A stretch of DNA of 64,000 bases from Antonospora locustae (lineage: Eukaryota > Microsporidia), in contig CM017456.1 of the NCBI GenBank assembly GCA_007674295.1, positions 87,252 to 151,251 of the forward strand, read 5' to 3'. The notes beneath the pieces were generated by a model. The model was not told where the DNA came from, made no database searches, and saw only the letters and a list, made by a program, of their open reading frames with translations. This document shows positions 17,841-27,954 of this stretch, in pieces. How positions within the stretch are numbered: the first letter of the stretch is position 1; each line of letters opens with the position of its first letter. Both the position numbers and the translations under genes were made by a program.

Positions 17841-18362
17841 CTACTGGTTGTTTATGTCGTATTCGTTCATCAGCTTAATTGCATACTGCAGTTCACTATC
17901 ATTTTCACAGTAAAGGTCCTCTTCATGGCTTTTTCTCCTGAATCCGTCTCTAATGTCAAAGGTGCGCCTTTCTCTATATAGATCCAAAGCGTTGTATATG
18001 TAAAAAAGAGCATTTGCCATACGAGTGCTGTATATTTTTTGGACTTGTGGTGCCTGGTAAATATAGCCATTAACTATGTAAAATACTGCTAGCACATCCA
18101 CATTTTTGCTCGAATGTCGATACAGCTTCTCTATAGCGATAACAGGGGTTGGCTTTCCTAGAGCATACTCGATACCAACCATGTTCTGTAGCTGGTCCTG
18201 TGTAACTTCACAAAACTTTGACTGCATCTTCAAAACCTCGTTATTGCATGTTTTTTCATAAAATGGAGAGCTTGAAAAGTACTCCAGTGCATTACTTCTG
18301 CTTAGAACATTCTGTGCAAGCCAATACGGGTCTACAAAACATATTTCTTCCATCTTTGTCAT
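17841..18362 (-). CDS. MED6: Mediator complex subunit MED6
   Basis: This 173-residue protein carries the MED6 head signature: FVDPYWLAQ, NALEYFSSSPFYEKTCNNE, then a GIEYALG segment, and AVFYIVNGYIYQAP followed by a helical NALFYIYNALDLY. MED6 is a head-module subunit that links Mediator to RNA polymerase II. The protein stops soon after the conserved domain, so the longer tail of yeast MED6 is missing. The start at 18362 has CCC seven bases upstream; the in-frame ATG three codons later is also possible. Confidence 0.9.
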   Translation of the reverse strand: MTKMEEICFVDPYWLAQNVLSRSNALEYFSSSPFYEKTCNNEVLKMQSKFCEVTQDQLQNMVGIEYALGKPTPVIAIEKLYRHSSKNVDVLAVFYIVNGYIYQAPQVQKIYSTRMANALFYIYNALDLYRERRTFDIRDGFRRKSHEEDLYCENDSELQYAIKLMNEYDINNQ

Positions 18363-18533
18363 GATTGCAGGGTTCTACTCTTTTAACTTGCTAGTTTCGT
18401 TAAATGCATATTCTTTGTCTTGCATTCACTAGGCGAGATTGCAGCACGGTCTTTCAGAGGGCATCATTGAACATTGGTGTTGAGATTGACATTAGAATCT
18501 TGATAACAACTTCTTGTAACCTCCCCTTCATAA

Positions 18534-18941
18534 ATGAATAAGCTCGAAAAGGTCGTATCAAAGTATCACTCAAATGTTGTCGACCACTTCAGCAAGCCCA
18601 GAAATGTCGGATCTTTTGATAAAAATGCAAGCGATGTAGGCACTGGAATTGTTGGAGCACCGGCATGCGGTGACGTAATGAAGCTTCAGATAAAAGTTGA
18701 GGACAATATCATAAAAGACGCTGTGTTCAGAACATTTGGTTGTGGATCTGCTATAGCATCATCAAGCCTGGCCACTGAGATGATAAAGGGAAAAACAATT
18801 GACGACTCTCTGAAGCTGAGTAATATTGAGATTGCTAAGAAACTCTCTTTGCCACCTGTTAAGCTTCACTGTTCTATGCTGGCAGAAGATGCAATTAGAT
18901 CGGCTGTTATGGACTACAAAAGCAAGAGAGCCAATAAATAA
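18534..18941 (+). CDS. ISU1: Iron-sulfur cluster scaffold Isu1/IscU
   Basis: This 135-residue protein has the three scaffold cysteines in GAPACGDVM, FGCGSAIASSS and VKLHCSML, and the LPPVK motif that binds the dedicated Hsp70. It assembles [2Fe-2S] clusters, in Microsporidia within the mitosome. The N-terminus is short and only mildly basic, so a classical targeting presequence is not obvious. CCCC lies eight bases upstream of the ATG. With Pam16, Pam18 and Tah18 it forms the iron-sulfur/mitosome theme of the window. Confidence 0.95.
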   Translation: MNKLEKVVSKYHSNVVDHFSKPRNVGSFDKNASDVGTGIVGAPACGDVMKLQIKVEDNIIKDAVFRTFGCGSAIASSSLATEMIKGKTIDDSLKLSNIEIAKKLSLPPVKLHCSMLAEDAIRSAVMDYKSKRANK

Positions 18942-19282
18942 ATGATCAGGCTTGTGATCACTCTACAGAACTTGTGAGCAGCCCACAACGAAGAGATCAT
19001 AGTGCTTTCTATGTAAAATTTGTGCGCGGCTCAGCTTTTGGTGAGGAGTGTTGTTGTGGAGACGCCATGCGGAGTAGGCAGGAAAAAGAACATGTGCATA
19101 GAAAAATTTGCTCTGCGCGATGAGGATTTATCATACAAACTTACAAAGTAAAAGTCAACTCACAACAAAAAACATTTACTGCAATGTGCTAGTGCAAAGA
19201 CATACACAGCTCATACATAGCAATAACAACTGTGTGTACATCAAGCATACCAAACGGCATGGCTTTTTGAATTTGAATCTAT
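18942..19282. other. Convergent intergenic region
   Basis: This 340-bp stretch lies between the 3' ends of Isu1 and the forkhead gene. Several short open frames occur, none with a start motif or similarity. No RNA gene is seen. Confidence 0.45.
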
Positions 19283-19939
19283 CTATAGAAATTTGAACAT
19301 GTTGTTTCCACCAAAGGAGTCATCACTGTAGTACTGAGTAGCTTGTTCACCAGTGATATCAAAATACAGCTCTGGGTCCTGTAGATCGCCATTAAATACA
19401 GTTGGACTTACTTTTACATTGCTGTATTCAAAAAGATGGGGTTCCTCCTTTTGTGTAAGAATTTCCCTCACAGAGCCCATACCTCTGTGTGTCTCAAGGT
19501 CTAGGTTCTGTGAGGTGCTTTTTGAAGATTTTCTGGGTCTGCTGGTCTTCAGCTTTGAGGAAACATCGAAGACATCTTGATCAAGACACCAGAAAGACCC
19601 CTTTCCGGGATTGTTTGCGGATCTAGGTACTTTGTAAAATGCCTTGTTCAGCGAAAGGTTGTGTCTGATTGAGTTCTGCCAGTTTCCTTTCTGGCTTTGA
19701 TAGAAAGGATACTTTGCCATGATCCACTCATATATTTCCTTTAGTGTTAGCTTCTGCTCCGAGCTTTCAAGTATTGCCTGGGCAATGAGTGTAGAATATG
19801 ATACATTGGGCTTGTGGTAGAACGTCGACTTATCTTTTTTTGTACCACTGTGTGTCTTTTTTGAACCCTGCATCAGGGTAGCTCTACCATACGCATATTC
19901 TTCGGAATCGCTTCCATGCCCTCGGAAAAACTCAGTCAT
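19283..19939 (-). CDS. Forkhead (winged-helix) transcription factor
   Basis: This 218-residue protein has one complete forkhead domain at about residues 46-140: KPNVSYSTLIAQAILES, LTLKEIYEWIMAKYPFY, then GNWQNSIRHNLSLNKAFYKV, which is the recognition helix with its Asn, Arg and His, and GKGSFWCLD. The flanks are low complexity. Fungal relatives such as Fkh1/Fkh2 and Hcm1 control cell-cycle genes; no FHA domain is visible, so it is nearer the Hcm1 plan. A perfect forkhead recognition string lies directly before its ATG, and the usual CCC is missing. Confidence 0.92.
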   Translation of the reverse strand: MTEFFRGHGSDSEEYAYGRATLMQGSKKTHSGTKKDKSTFYHKPNVSYSTLIAQAILESSEQKLTLKEIYEWIMAKYPFYQSQKGNWQNSIRHNLSLNKAFYKVPRSANNPGKGSFWCLDQDVFDVSSKLKTSRPRKSSKSTSQNLDLETHRGMGSVREILTQKEEPHLFEYSNVKVSPTVFNGDLQDPELYFDITGEQATQYYSDDSFGGNNMFKFL

Positions 19940-19947
19940 TGTAAACA
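19940..19947 (-). promoter_or_regulatory. Candidate forkhead binding site abutting the forkhead start codon
   Basis: The minus strand reads TGTTTACA directly in front of the ATG of the forkhead gene; the plus strand is TGTAAACA. This is the classic forkhead core (GTAAACA). It occupies the place where neighbouring genes carry CCC. Autoregulation is an inference. Confidence 0.45.
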
Positions 19948-20199
19948 AAAAGATATTAATTATATATTTATTGACGATGTGTACCTATGAAATAGGCTTC
20001 TTTATTGCGTATACATGATGTATGGCCACTGAAGTCTTTATGAACGTCTATCAGCTAGGCATTCCTGCAATCGCTGCAATTCCATGATGTGCATGTTCCC
20101 AGAATGTAGTGTGTAATAATCTGCGTTATCAACAGGTCTCCTTGGACAAAAGTGCGGCTCATAGCATACACTGCTGGAATGTGCAATAAAAACGCTGTA

Positions 20200-21519
20200 T
20201 CACAAGTGACTCTCCGCTATGGATTGCTTTTTAAGCTCTTCGACCAAGCTCTGAACGCATTTTTGTAGCAAATCGTGACAATCCAGCTCTGGCTCTGCCT
20301 TTTTCAATATATTCTCGCATTCAGTCTGGTCATACGACATCAGCAAGAAGAACGCTCTGAAAATCTCGTTCCTCAGACATTCTGATTCAAGCAGAAGGGG
20401 GTTTTTTTCCAGTACCGATAGTTGATCTATAAAGTGCTGAAAAAATTTCTCGTGCAAGACCTTGTAATTCAAAACACAACAGAGAATCAAGAGCTTCGCC
20501 TCGCAGTGGCTATAGTTGCTGTAGTAGCATCGCTGCAGAAGCCGGAATGCCAAGATGTACTTCTTGGCATAGAAGGCCCAGTTTCCCAGCATGAGCAAGG
20601 CATCAAGCACTGGTGTTTCCTCAGATTCAAAAAGATAGCTTTCATTATTCTCAAAGTACTGGAGAGCACTATCATACATTCCATTCTTTGTCAAGTAGAG
20701 CAGCTTGAAGTTGCTATCCTCATTCTCAACAAAATCATGGAGATGGAAGTATTTGAACTCTAGTATCTTTCGGTCGACATACTCTTGGTCGTGTATTCTT
20801 AGTGTACATGCAATGTCAGCAAATATAGACTGCTCTTCCCTACTTACAAAGGACAGTAGCGTTCCCAAATGAGTCCTTGCTTGCTGAACAAAAAGCTTTT
20901 TGAGATCTACACCATCCAAAAAGAGACTACTGCATTTTTTGTACATGTCAGAAAGCTGGCACACGAGATCATGTATTTGTTCTAGATACCTTTTCTCTGA
21001 CGTGTGAACAAGCACCATAAGTTCTGACATTAACACCTTGAATTTTTCTGCATCTCCTGTAATGTGATTGTGAAGGTTCACCAGTTTTCTATACTTATCG
21101 TCTACGTCTTTTAAGCTCATGATTGCCGCTATCTCGTCTCCAACAGATACTTTTCTCTTCACGTTTACTCCGTGTCCTACATTTTCCTCTTCTTTTTCAA
21201 ATCTCTCCATGAATGCCATACATTTGCTTTTCGCAGCTTGACTGACTTTTTTGTTTGCCAAGACTTTTTCAAAAAAACTCTGAACAAGTGGCTGCACCTC
21301 GCCCCAAAACCGGTTGCTTTTCTGAAGAAGACGCAGAACCTTGTCCACCGATTTATTATTGAGATTTTCTTCTGCATGCTGTATTTCTTGTTTGATCGTC
21401 TTTATTCTGCTATCTTTCTTAGAAACAACATCCTCTTCGTCAGATGCTTCCTTCTTGAATGTTGGTTTTTTTCTCACTTCGCTCTGCTCTACATCAATAT
21501 CTGCAAAAAATTGCGACAT
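20200..21519 (-). CDS. NIP1: Translation initiation factor eIF3c-like (Nip1), truncated form
   Basis: This 439-residue protein starts MSQFFADID and continues with an acidic/Lys-rich stretch, then KVLRLLQKSNRFWGEVQPLVQ, in the manner of eIF3c N-termini (MSRFF...). A helical repeat region follows with LLMLGNWAFYAKKYILAFRLL and CEAKLLILCCVLN. eIF3c binds eIF1 and eIF5 and forms the core of eIF3 on the 40S subunit. The C-terminal PCI domain of the usual 800-900-residue protein is not visible; the frame ends 40-50 residues after the helical region. CCCC lies seven bases before the ATG at 21519. The open frame reaches 21624 without better starts. Confidence 0.6.
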   Translation of the reverse strand: MSQFFADIDVEQSEVRKKPTFKKEASDEEDVVSKKDSRIKTIKQEIQHAEENLNNKSVDKVLRLLQKSNRFWGEVQPLVQSFFEKVLANKKVSQAAKSKCMAFMERFEKEEENVGHGVNVKRKVSVGDEIAAIMSLKDVDDKYRKLVNLHNHITGDAEKFKVLMSELMVLVHTSEKRYLEQIHDLVCQLSDMYKKCSSLFLDGVDLKKLFVQQARTHLGTLLSFVSREEQSIFADIACTLRIHDQEYVDRKILEFKYFHLHDFVENEDSNFKLLYLTKNGMYDSALQYFENNESYLFESEETPVLDALLMLGNWAFYAKKYILAFRLLQRCYYSNYSHCEAKLLILCCVLNYKVLHEKFFQHFIDQLSVLEKNPLLLESECLRNEIFRAFFLLMSYDQTECENILKKAEPELDCHDLLQKCVQSLVEELKKQSIAESHL

Positions 21520-21838
21520 AGGAGAGGGGTATTTTGTACAACTACTAACAGTGGTACCATGTGCGTGCATATCAGAGTGCTGAAAAGCTAGCTTCAGAAT
21601 TGTCCACATGGTTGCTATACACAAATGGTTATGGTATCTTGAGTTGTACTGACCTCACTTTATTATAATAAGACCCTGTTGCTGCATATAGCTAAGCGTA
21701 CCTGGTGTATGCAATCTATTTATGCATGCAAACACACCTGCTAATGGGGCTCGCACAGAGAACATCTGTGTCTTTTCTAGGTGCTAAAAAATTTTATCAT
21801 ACAAACGTAAACATGAATACTAATTTTTTTTTTACCCC
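21520..21838. other. Divergent intergenic region upstream of actin
   Basis: This is the shared 5' region of the eIF3c-like and actin genes. A run of ten T lies directly before ACCCCATGG of actin, an arrangement that may reflect strong expression. No gene is supported. Confidence 0.5.
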
Positions 21839-22963
21839 ATGGCAGACGACGTACAGGCACTCGTTATTGACAACGGCTCTGGCATGTGCAAGGCAGGGTT
21901 TGCGGGAGACGACGCACCAAGAGCAGTATTTCCAAGCATTCTTGGCATTCCCAAGCACAAAGGTGTCATGGTAGGAATGGGCCAAAAGGATCGCTACGTA
22001 GGCGATGAGGCTCAGTCTCGACGGGGAATTCTTTCGCTCAGATATCCCATTGAACATGGCGTAGTTACAAACTGGGATGATATGGAGAAAATATGGCACC
22101 ACACGTTCTACAACGAGCTGAGGGTTGCTCCCGAGGAACATCCTGTTTTGTTTACAGAGGCTCCTCTCAATCCCAAAGCAAACAGAGAGAAAATGACTCA
22201 AATATCCTTTGAGACATTTAATGTACCCTGCTTCTACGTTGCGATTCAGGCTGTTCTGTCTCTGTATGCAAGCGGGAGGACAACAGGAATCGTCCTGGAC
22301 TCTGGGGATGGCGTCACTCACATTGTGCCGATCTATGAGGGGTACTCACTTCCGCATGCAATTAAAAGAATCGATATTGCAGGAAGAGACCTAACAGACT
22401 ACATGATGAGAATTCTCACTGGAAGCGGATACTCTTTTACAACAACTGCTGAAAGGGAAATTGTCAGGGATATAAAGGAAAAGGTATGCTATGTGTGTCT
22501 TGATTACAACGAAGAGGTGAAGAAGTTCTCATCTGGCGATAATACAAAGTCTTACGAGCTTCCTGATGGACAGGTCATTAAGATCGGAAGTGAGAGGTTT
22601 AGCTGCCCGGAGATGTTGTTTAATCCCTCGATGGGCGGTGTTGAAACCAAGGGCATTCACGAGGCGTGTTTCGAATCCATAATGAATTGCGATCTGGACA
22701 TCAGGCGTGATTTGTACGGAAACGTTGTTTTGAGCGGAGGAAGCACAATGTATGCTGGAATGAGTGATAGGATAACAAAAGAACTGACTGCCCTAGCCCC
22801 GTCATCAACAAAGGTTAAGGTTGTTGCGCCACCCGAGAGAAAGTACTCTGTATGGATAGGTGGATCAATACTTGCATCGCTGTCCACGTTTCAGCAGATG
22901 TGGATAACAAAGAAGGAGTACGATGAGGACGGGCCTTCTGTGGTTCACAGAAAATGCTTCTAA
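21839..22963 (+). CDS. ACT1: Actin
   Basis: This 374-residue protein has the standard actin length and motifs. [23 protein letters not shown] comes near the start, the ATP-binding [17 protein letters not shown] lies near residue 153, and KCDxDIR-like [13 protein letters not shown] comes later. It ends HRKCF as actins do. It should form filaments used in motility and vesicle traffic. CCCC abuts the ATG. Changes from the animal sequence are moderate, as in other microsporidia. Confidence 0.98.
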   Translation: MADDVQALVIDNGSGMCKAGFAGDDAPRAVFPSILGIPKHKGVMVGMGQKDRYVGDEAQSRRGILSLRYPIEHGVVTNWDDMEKIWHHTFYNELRVAPEEHPVLFTEAPLNPKANREKMTQISFETFNVPCFYVAIQAVLSLYASGRTTGIVLDSGDGVTHIVPIYEGYSLPHAIKRIDIAGRDLTDYMMRILTGSGYSFTTTAEREIVRDIKEKVCYVCLDYNEEVKKFSSGDNTKSYELPDGQVIKIGSERFSCPEMLFNPSMGGVETKGIHEACFESIMNCDLDIRRDLYGNVVLSGGSTMYAGMSDRITKELTALAPSSTKVKVVAPPERKYSVWIGGSILASLSTFQQMWITKKEYDEDGPSVVHRKCF

Positions 22964-23193
22964 CTAAAATTGGTCGTAAGTTTTTTTTGCGGACATCACC
23001 GCCTTTTTGTTAATGAAATTCTATACTTCTAAGCATGGATACTTCCTGGAGTGCAAATTGTGTCTCCTCTAGCTATAATTAGTAAGAAACCAGAAAACAC
23101 ACTAGAATATATCTCTGTGCTTTCGCAAAAACCCATTTTTGCTTGTATAGTGCACTGCACACTATTTTATAAAATAAAAATTTGACGCAGCCC

Positions 23194-24102
23194 ATGATGG
23201 ATCTAACTGTCTATAAGCCGCTAGAGGGCAACGACTACAAAAGAAAGGTCGAGTACGACAGAAGTAGAGACATATGCAACAAATACACAGTAGATGAGCT
23301 TCGAAATTGGAAGCATCTGGATCTTTACTTTGTACTGGGAATTGACTCCATGCGCGAGTGCCACATACCACCGCATGTCTTGAAGTTTGTATACTATAAG
23401 CAGACAATGAAATACCATCCAGACGTGTCTGGCTATCCAAGCGAGGCTCTTTTGGCTGTACAAAAGGCCTACAAAGTGCTAAGCGACCCGACACAGAGGC
23501 GAAAGTATGATTCCATACACTTTGATGAGGCACTGCCTGAAGATAGAGAATATAATATGGAAGAGTTTTTGAGAGTGTTTTCAGACGTGTTCATTCGAAA
23601 TGCTAAGTTCAGTAAAACACAACCCGTTCCTATGTTTGGAGATGCAAACACACCCAAAGAGGACGTTGTCTTGTTCTACAAGTTCTGGAACGCATTTGAA
23701 TCGTGGCGGAGCTTTGAGTTTCTGGACGAGGAGGACGACGTCTTGATGTCGAGAGACGAAAGAAGACATATGGAAAAGGCGAATAGAGCAAAATGGATAA
23801 AGAGGAAAAACGAAGACACACTACGAGTAAGGCGCCTTGTTGAAATTGCCATGAAACGAGATCCGCGAATAAATAGCAGGCCTGCACCCAGTGACAATGT
23901 AGATCCAAAGCTTACAAGCGATGGATGGACAAACAGTGATATTTCTTTACTCATTAGGCTTCTAGACGAGATAAAGGCACGGACAAAGTGCAGGTTTGAT
24001 GTGATAGCTAAGAAGTTTAACAGCACAGCATCCACCAAGAGAGACGCAAAGAGCCTATTTCTAAAACACAAGCAGATCAGCGCCAGCAAACAAGATGTCT
24101 AG
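23194..24102 (+). CDS. ZUO1: Ribosome-associated J-protein zuotin (Zuo1/DNAJC2)
   Basis: This 302-residue protein has a J-domain with HPD (MKYHPDVSG) near residue 76, preceded by DLYFVLGI. The zuotin-specific RRKYDS and WRSFEFLDEEDD region and a Lys/Arg-rich helical stretch follow. The last 60 residues (GWTNSDISLLIRLLDEI...RFDVIAKKFN) look like one SANT domain, as in animal DNAJC2 but not yeast Zuo1. Zuotin sits at the ribosome exit tunnel and stimulates Hsp70 folding of nascent chains. CCC touches the ATG at 23194. Confidence 0.88.
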   Translation: MMDLTVYKPLEGNDYKRKVEYDRSRDICNKYTVDELRNWKHLDLYFVLGIDSMRECHIPPHVLKFVYYKQTMKYHPDVSGYPSEALLAVQKAYKVLSDPTQRRKYDSIHFDEALPEDREYNMEEFLRVFSDVFIRNAKFSKTQPVPMFGDANTPKEDVVLFYKFWNAFESWRSFEFLDEEDDVLMSRDERRHMEKANRAKWIKRKNEDTLRVRRLVEIAMKRDPRINSRPAPSDNVDPKLTSDGWTNSDISLLIRLLDEIKARTKCRFDVIAKKFNSTASTKRDAKSLFLKHKQISASKQDV

Positions 24103-24316
24103 TGCTCATTTCTTCATAAATATGTACGTGAAGAATGAGCATGAAGTATCACATCATATAGACACCGCTTTGACCAACAGACAATCCATAATAAAAAATG
24201 ACACAATAGCATGGTTTCTACGGTTACATAGAAGACTCACAGCTGCTGCCTGCAAGAGTTCTTCTAGCCTTGCGTAATCAATCCAAAAGCAGAGCCAGCG
24301 CGCGAGCAGACGGCAC

Positions 24317-26404
24317 TTATACATCGTAGTTAGGGTGTATGAAAATCATTCCATCGTTCTCATAGAAAACTCCTTCGTTGCACATGAGGTGATACAGAAT
24401 GTTTTCAACTCTTTTCTTCTCACTAAAGTATTGGTCTTCGTTCTCAATACACCGTTCGTTCTCTTCCAAGTACGCGTTGACAAGTTCATCTGCAGTCATG
24501 CTTTCGCGTGTCTTTATCAGATACACGAGCGACCTTGTAATTTTTTCATAGTCTATGGACTTGACATTTACAGGCTCGGACTTCCCTACTCTAAACACAA
24601 CATCGTCTTTGCTTACCTCGATCATGCTGGACTGTATAAGGCGAAAAGCCTCATCAACATGCTCTGGTCTGACCTCCTTGTCGCAGTGTACCTTTGCTAG
24701 TGCCTCGCTAAGCCTTATCATGCTCTCAAGATGCCTAACTGTCATTCTGTAGTTCTGCGTGTGAATCAGTGTGTCTTGCCGCAGCTTCACGTAGTTTTTA
24801 ATCAGCAGGGCATGAGCCTCCTTGCCTATACGTGGTTCTATTTCTCGGACATGTCGAATGTATGCCTTTACATCCTCGATTCGAAAGTATCCCTCCTTTT
24901 CTATGTTCAGGTGGTTGTTTAGAATGTGATTGGCTATGTTTGCATCGCTTTCATAGTCCACATCGTCTATAAGCACAAAGTAGAGGTCAAATCTGGACAT
25001 AATCGGCGCACTTAGGTTTATGTTCTGTCGCAGTGTCTTTCTCTTGTCATATCGCCCGTTTACTGGATTTGCTGCTGCTAGAATCGAACACTTTGCGTTC
25101 AGTGTGGCGTGAATCCCTGCCTTTGCTATTGTGATTGTCTGCTGCTCCATCGCCTCGTGTATGCTGACCTGGTCTTTGTAGTTCATCTTGTCAAACTCGT
25201 CAATACAGCACACACCATTGTCTGCAAGCATAAGTGCACCAGCCTCTATAGTGAACTCCCCTGTCTCTACATCCCTCAGCACAGATGCAGTGAGACCGGC
25301 TGCGCTGCTGCTTTTTCCGCTCGTGTATACGGACCTGTCAAGGAGAGTGCTGCACTGCTTAAGAAACTGCGACTTTGCAGTGCCCGGGTCACCAACAAGC
25401 AGTATGTTTATGTCTCCTCTTAGCTTCATGTTCTCTTCTGTTCTTTTTGAGACACCGCCAACAAGCATCAGGAGAATTGCGTTTTTTATGGAGGAGTGTC
25501 CGTGGATATTTGGAAATAGAGACTGGCTCAGCCTGAAGTACAAGTCGCCGCTGCACTTTATGTGCTCAATGACAGACACACTGGCAAAAGGCTCTGTTTT
25601 TTTGTCTGTGCCAATGCAAACGAACGCAAACTTGTAGTTCAGGTTCTTTACGTTTAGAGAAGGCTTGCTTCCCTTTGACACTCCACTCAGAAGCGGTACT
25701 GACTTTGACTGCGGCATCATCAGCTGAATGATGTCCGGAATAACCGCTAAGTATCCTGTGAATATGAGTGAGTCTCCTGCCTTTACAGACTCAACAAGAT
25801 CGTTTCGTACTATGACGTCGATGTTCCGCGGTAGTGCTCCAGGCGGAATTTCCAGACTCACCTCTTGCACATGCACTCTCTGCCAGTTACAAAAAGTCGA
25901 CTGCTTAAGACGAATATTCCATTCCTTTCTGTTCGTGCACAGATGGTTTGGGCACACCAGAGGCGTTGTGTATTTGAACTGCTGATGCACACTCGATACA
26001 ACGCTCTTGCAGTTCTTGCATTCAAATGCACCAAGGAGAAGTTCCGGACGCACGTGCGTTGTTCTTGTTGCAGTGCCTCTAAACGACACTAGAGACCCAA
26101 GCTTTGCAGACTTCAGGTCTCTTAGACGCAACACATAGCCAAGGTTGTAGAAAGAAACATCGATGTCGATGCTCTTATCGAAGTTAGACATCACAAACAT
26201 CTTCGTTGCCCTTGATATCTCATCTGCATAGAGAATGTACTTAGAGACAACATCCACATAGAGGTTTGAAGAGTACTCCTTCAACTCCTCTAGGTTTATT
26301 CTGATGAGGCGATCGTTTCTGTGGAGCATGTGCTCCAATTCCTCGCGATACTTGGGTGAGGATTCAAGAAAACCCTTGAAATTGGCAGAAAATGAGTCAT
26401 CCAT
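24317..26404 (-). CDS. MCM6: Replicative helicase subunit MCM6
   Basis: This 695-residue protein has the MCM AAA+ core: Walker A GDPGTAKSQ (about 338), Walker B CIDEFDKM (about 399) and the arginine finger in SRFDLYF (about 471). The zinc ribbon near 128-155 (CKNC...CPNHLC) followed by RVHVQEVSLEIPPGALPRNIDV matches MCM6 rather than MCM5 or MCM7. MCM6 is part of the Mcm2-7 ring that unwinds DNA at replication forks. It is shorter than yeast Mcm6 because the N-terminal extension is missing. CCC abuts the ATG. Confidence 0.88.
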   Translation of the reverse strand: MDDSFSANFKGFLESSPKYREELEHMLHRNDRLIRINLEELKEYSSNLYVDVVSKYILYADEISRATKMFVMSNFDKSIDIDVSFYNLGYVLRLRDLKSAKLGSLVSFRGTATRTTHVRPELLLGAFECKNCKSVVSSVHQQFKYTTPLVCPNHLCTNRKEWNIRLKQSTFCNWQRVHVQEVSLEIPPGALPRNIDVIVRNDLVESVKAGDSLIFTGYLAVIPDIIQLMMPQSKSVPLLSGVSKGSKPSLNVKNLNYKFAFVCIGTDKKTEPFASVSVIEHIKCSGDLYFRLSQSLFPNIHGHSSIKNAILLMLVGGVSKRTEENMKLRGDINILLVGDPGTAKSQFLKQCSTLLDRSVYTSGKSSSAAGLTASVLRDVETGEFTIEAGALMLADNGVCCIDEFDKMNYKDQVSIHEAMEQQTITIAKAGIHATLNAKCSILAAANPVNGRYDKRKTLRQNINLSAPIMSRFDLYFVLIDDVDYESDANIANHILNNHLNIEKEGYFRIEDVKAYIRHVREIEPRIGKEAHALLIKNYVKLRQDTLIHTQNYRMTVRHLESMIRLSEALAKVHCDKEVRPEHVDEAFRLIQSSMIEVSKDDVVFRVGKSEPVNVKSIDYEKITRSLVYLIKTRESMTADELVNAYLEENERCIENEDQYFSEKKRVENILYHLMCNEGVFYENDGMIFIHPNYDV

Positions 26405-26602
26405 GGGCTCTTAACTTTTTGATAAAAGACTTGTCGGCCTGGTCTTTTAGCGAGGCGTGCTAAAACTACTTGCTATAGGACTCATAGAAACAACTTTTTC
26501 TCTGTAAAAGCAGCAAGGGCTCTGTGGGGCATAAAGAGCAGAGTAGCGAAACAGCGCGCTATCCTTCTGTAAGATGTTATAGTTCAAATTTGGAAACATC
26601 CC

Positions 26603-27151
26603 ATGGACAGGGAGAGCATTCGCTTTGATTTTGAAGACTATGTTGAAAACGTGCTGGGTCTTCGAGAGGAGGAGGAGACGTACTGCACAGATTATCAAAA
26701 AAACAGATGCTTCAGAAAAAACTGCAACAAGCAGCACATCAAGCTCGAGAAGGCAGTTGTCTGTAAGCATTGGCTGAGAGGGCTTTGCAAGAAGAATAAC
26801 CAGTGCGAGTTTTTGCACGAGTTTAACCTTAAGAAGATGCCAGAGTGCTGGTTTTACAGCAAGTACGGCGAATGCTCAAATACCGATTGCATCTTTTTGC
26901 ATGTTGACCTGAACTCCGAGTACCGTGAATGTCTATGGTACAAAAGGGGGTTCTGCAGACATGGAAACATGTGTAGAAATAAGCACATCAAGAAAAAGCT
27001 ATGCTATAACTACTACTACGGATTCTGCCCTGCAGGCCCGAACTGCGATTTCGGACATCCAAAGGGCAGCATTCCTGACACCGACTTGCAAAGACTACAC
27101 AAGAGACAGGATGTTATTAAAAGACCTTCAAACCTCGTTAGAGACGAATAA
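26603..27151 (+). CDS. YTH1: mRNA cleavage/polyadenylation factor Yth1/CPSF30
   Basis: This 182-residue protein has five tandem CCCH zinc fingers: CTDYQKNRCFRKNCNKQH, CKHWLRGLCKKNNQCEFLH, CWFYSKYGECSNTDCIFLH, CLWYKRGFCRHGNMCRNKH and CYNYYYGFCPAGPNCDFGH. That number and spacing are typical of Yth1/CPSF30. Fingers two and three recognise the AAUAAA poly(A) signal in animals and yeast. CCC abuts the ATG. The gene is divergent from MCM6. Confidence 0.93.
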   Translation: MDRESIRFDFEDYVENVLGLREEEETYCTDYQKNRCFRKNCNKQHIKLEKAVVCKHWLRGLCKKNNQCEFLHEFNLKKMPECWFYSKYGECSNTDCIFLHVDLNSEYRECLWYKRGFCRHGNMCRNKHIKKKLCYNYYYGFCPAGPNCDFGHPKGSIPDTDLQRLHKRQDVIKRPSNLVRDE

Positions 27152-27528
27152 CATCTTTTCGCAAGCCTTTCTGCATTCCGGTGTGCCGTCCATCATGGCT
27201 GCAACCAAAGCAACATTGCGAGAATAGAGAGCATTGTAAATTTCAGCTTTCTGTGCGTATATTTGACTACTTTGCACCACGCAATTCTCTATGCGTAAGC
27301 GTGTGCCACCTACAAGAGGAAGTAGTGTTCTTTATACACCACGCGTTGTGCAGATACTACAGTCCCTATTGTAGTACATGAGTGTAGTGTAATGTTTACT
27401 TCTTGGCTTCTATGTTAGGTGTACCTTCTGTCACTTCATTCTGCACACATTATTTTTGTTTGCATTGGTCGCTTCTCCCATAAAGTAAACCTAGATTTAA
27501 CAAACTTTTGGAAAAATTTTACCCTTAG
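27152..27528. other. Intergenic region
   Basis: This 377-bp spacer lies between Yth1 and a secreted protein gene. No gene, repeat or RNA structure is recognised. ACCC lies close to the next ATG. Confidence 0.5.
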
Positions 27529-27954
27529 ATGAAGGTTGCAGGAATTGTTTTTTTAGCGTTTATAGCAATGATTTCAGCAAACACACTGGTTGACAAATTC
27601 AGTTGTGTTATCGAAGGCTTCAAGAAGAGATTCAAAACAGCGTCATGCAACATACATTCGGCATGTCAGAACAGGTTCAAGCGAGCTGTTGATTATTGCG
27701 GAACAAAGAAATCAGAAGCGATGGAAAAGGCATCGGGGCTGATGCGTAAATATATGAAGACTACTGAAAAAAAGGTCAAGGAGACTGCTGAAGAGACAGA
27801 AAACGATGAGAGCACGTTCGATTCCAACAAGGCTACGCCCTCTGAGATAATGGAGATGATTCGCCGCATGCTTGAAGAGCAGACTCAGCAGGAGGAGACT
27901 GCAGAGGAGGACAAGAAGAAAGAGGCAGAAGTGTCTGAGAAGAAAGAGCTTTAA
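27529..27954 (+). CDS. Secreted acidic Lys/Glu-rich protein, function unknown
   Basis: This 141-residue protein has a signal peptide (AGIVFLAFIAMISANT). A basic N-terminal region follows with four cysteines between residues 25 and 58 that could form two disulfides. The C-terminal half is highly charged and Glu/Lys-rich, probably helical, with no hydrophobic tail. CCC lies five bases before the ATG. It looks like a lineage-specific secreted protein, perhaps aimed at the spore wall or host cell. I recognise no family. Confidence 0.7.
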   Translation: MKVAGIVFLAFIAMISANTLVDKFSCVIEGFKKRFKTASCNIHSACQNRFKRAVDYCGTKKSEAMEKASGLMRKYMKTTEKKVKETAEETENDESTFDSNKATPSEIMEMIRRMLEEQTQQEETAEEDKKKEAEVSEKKEL

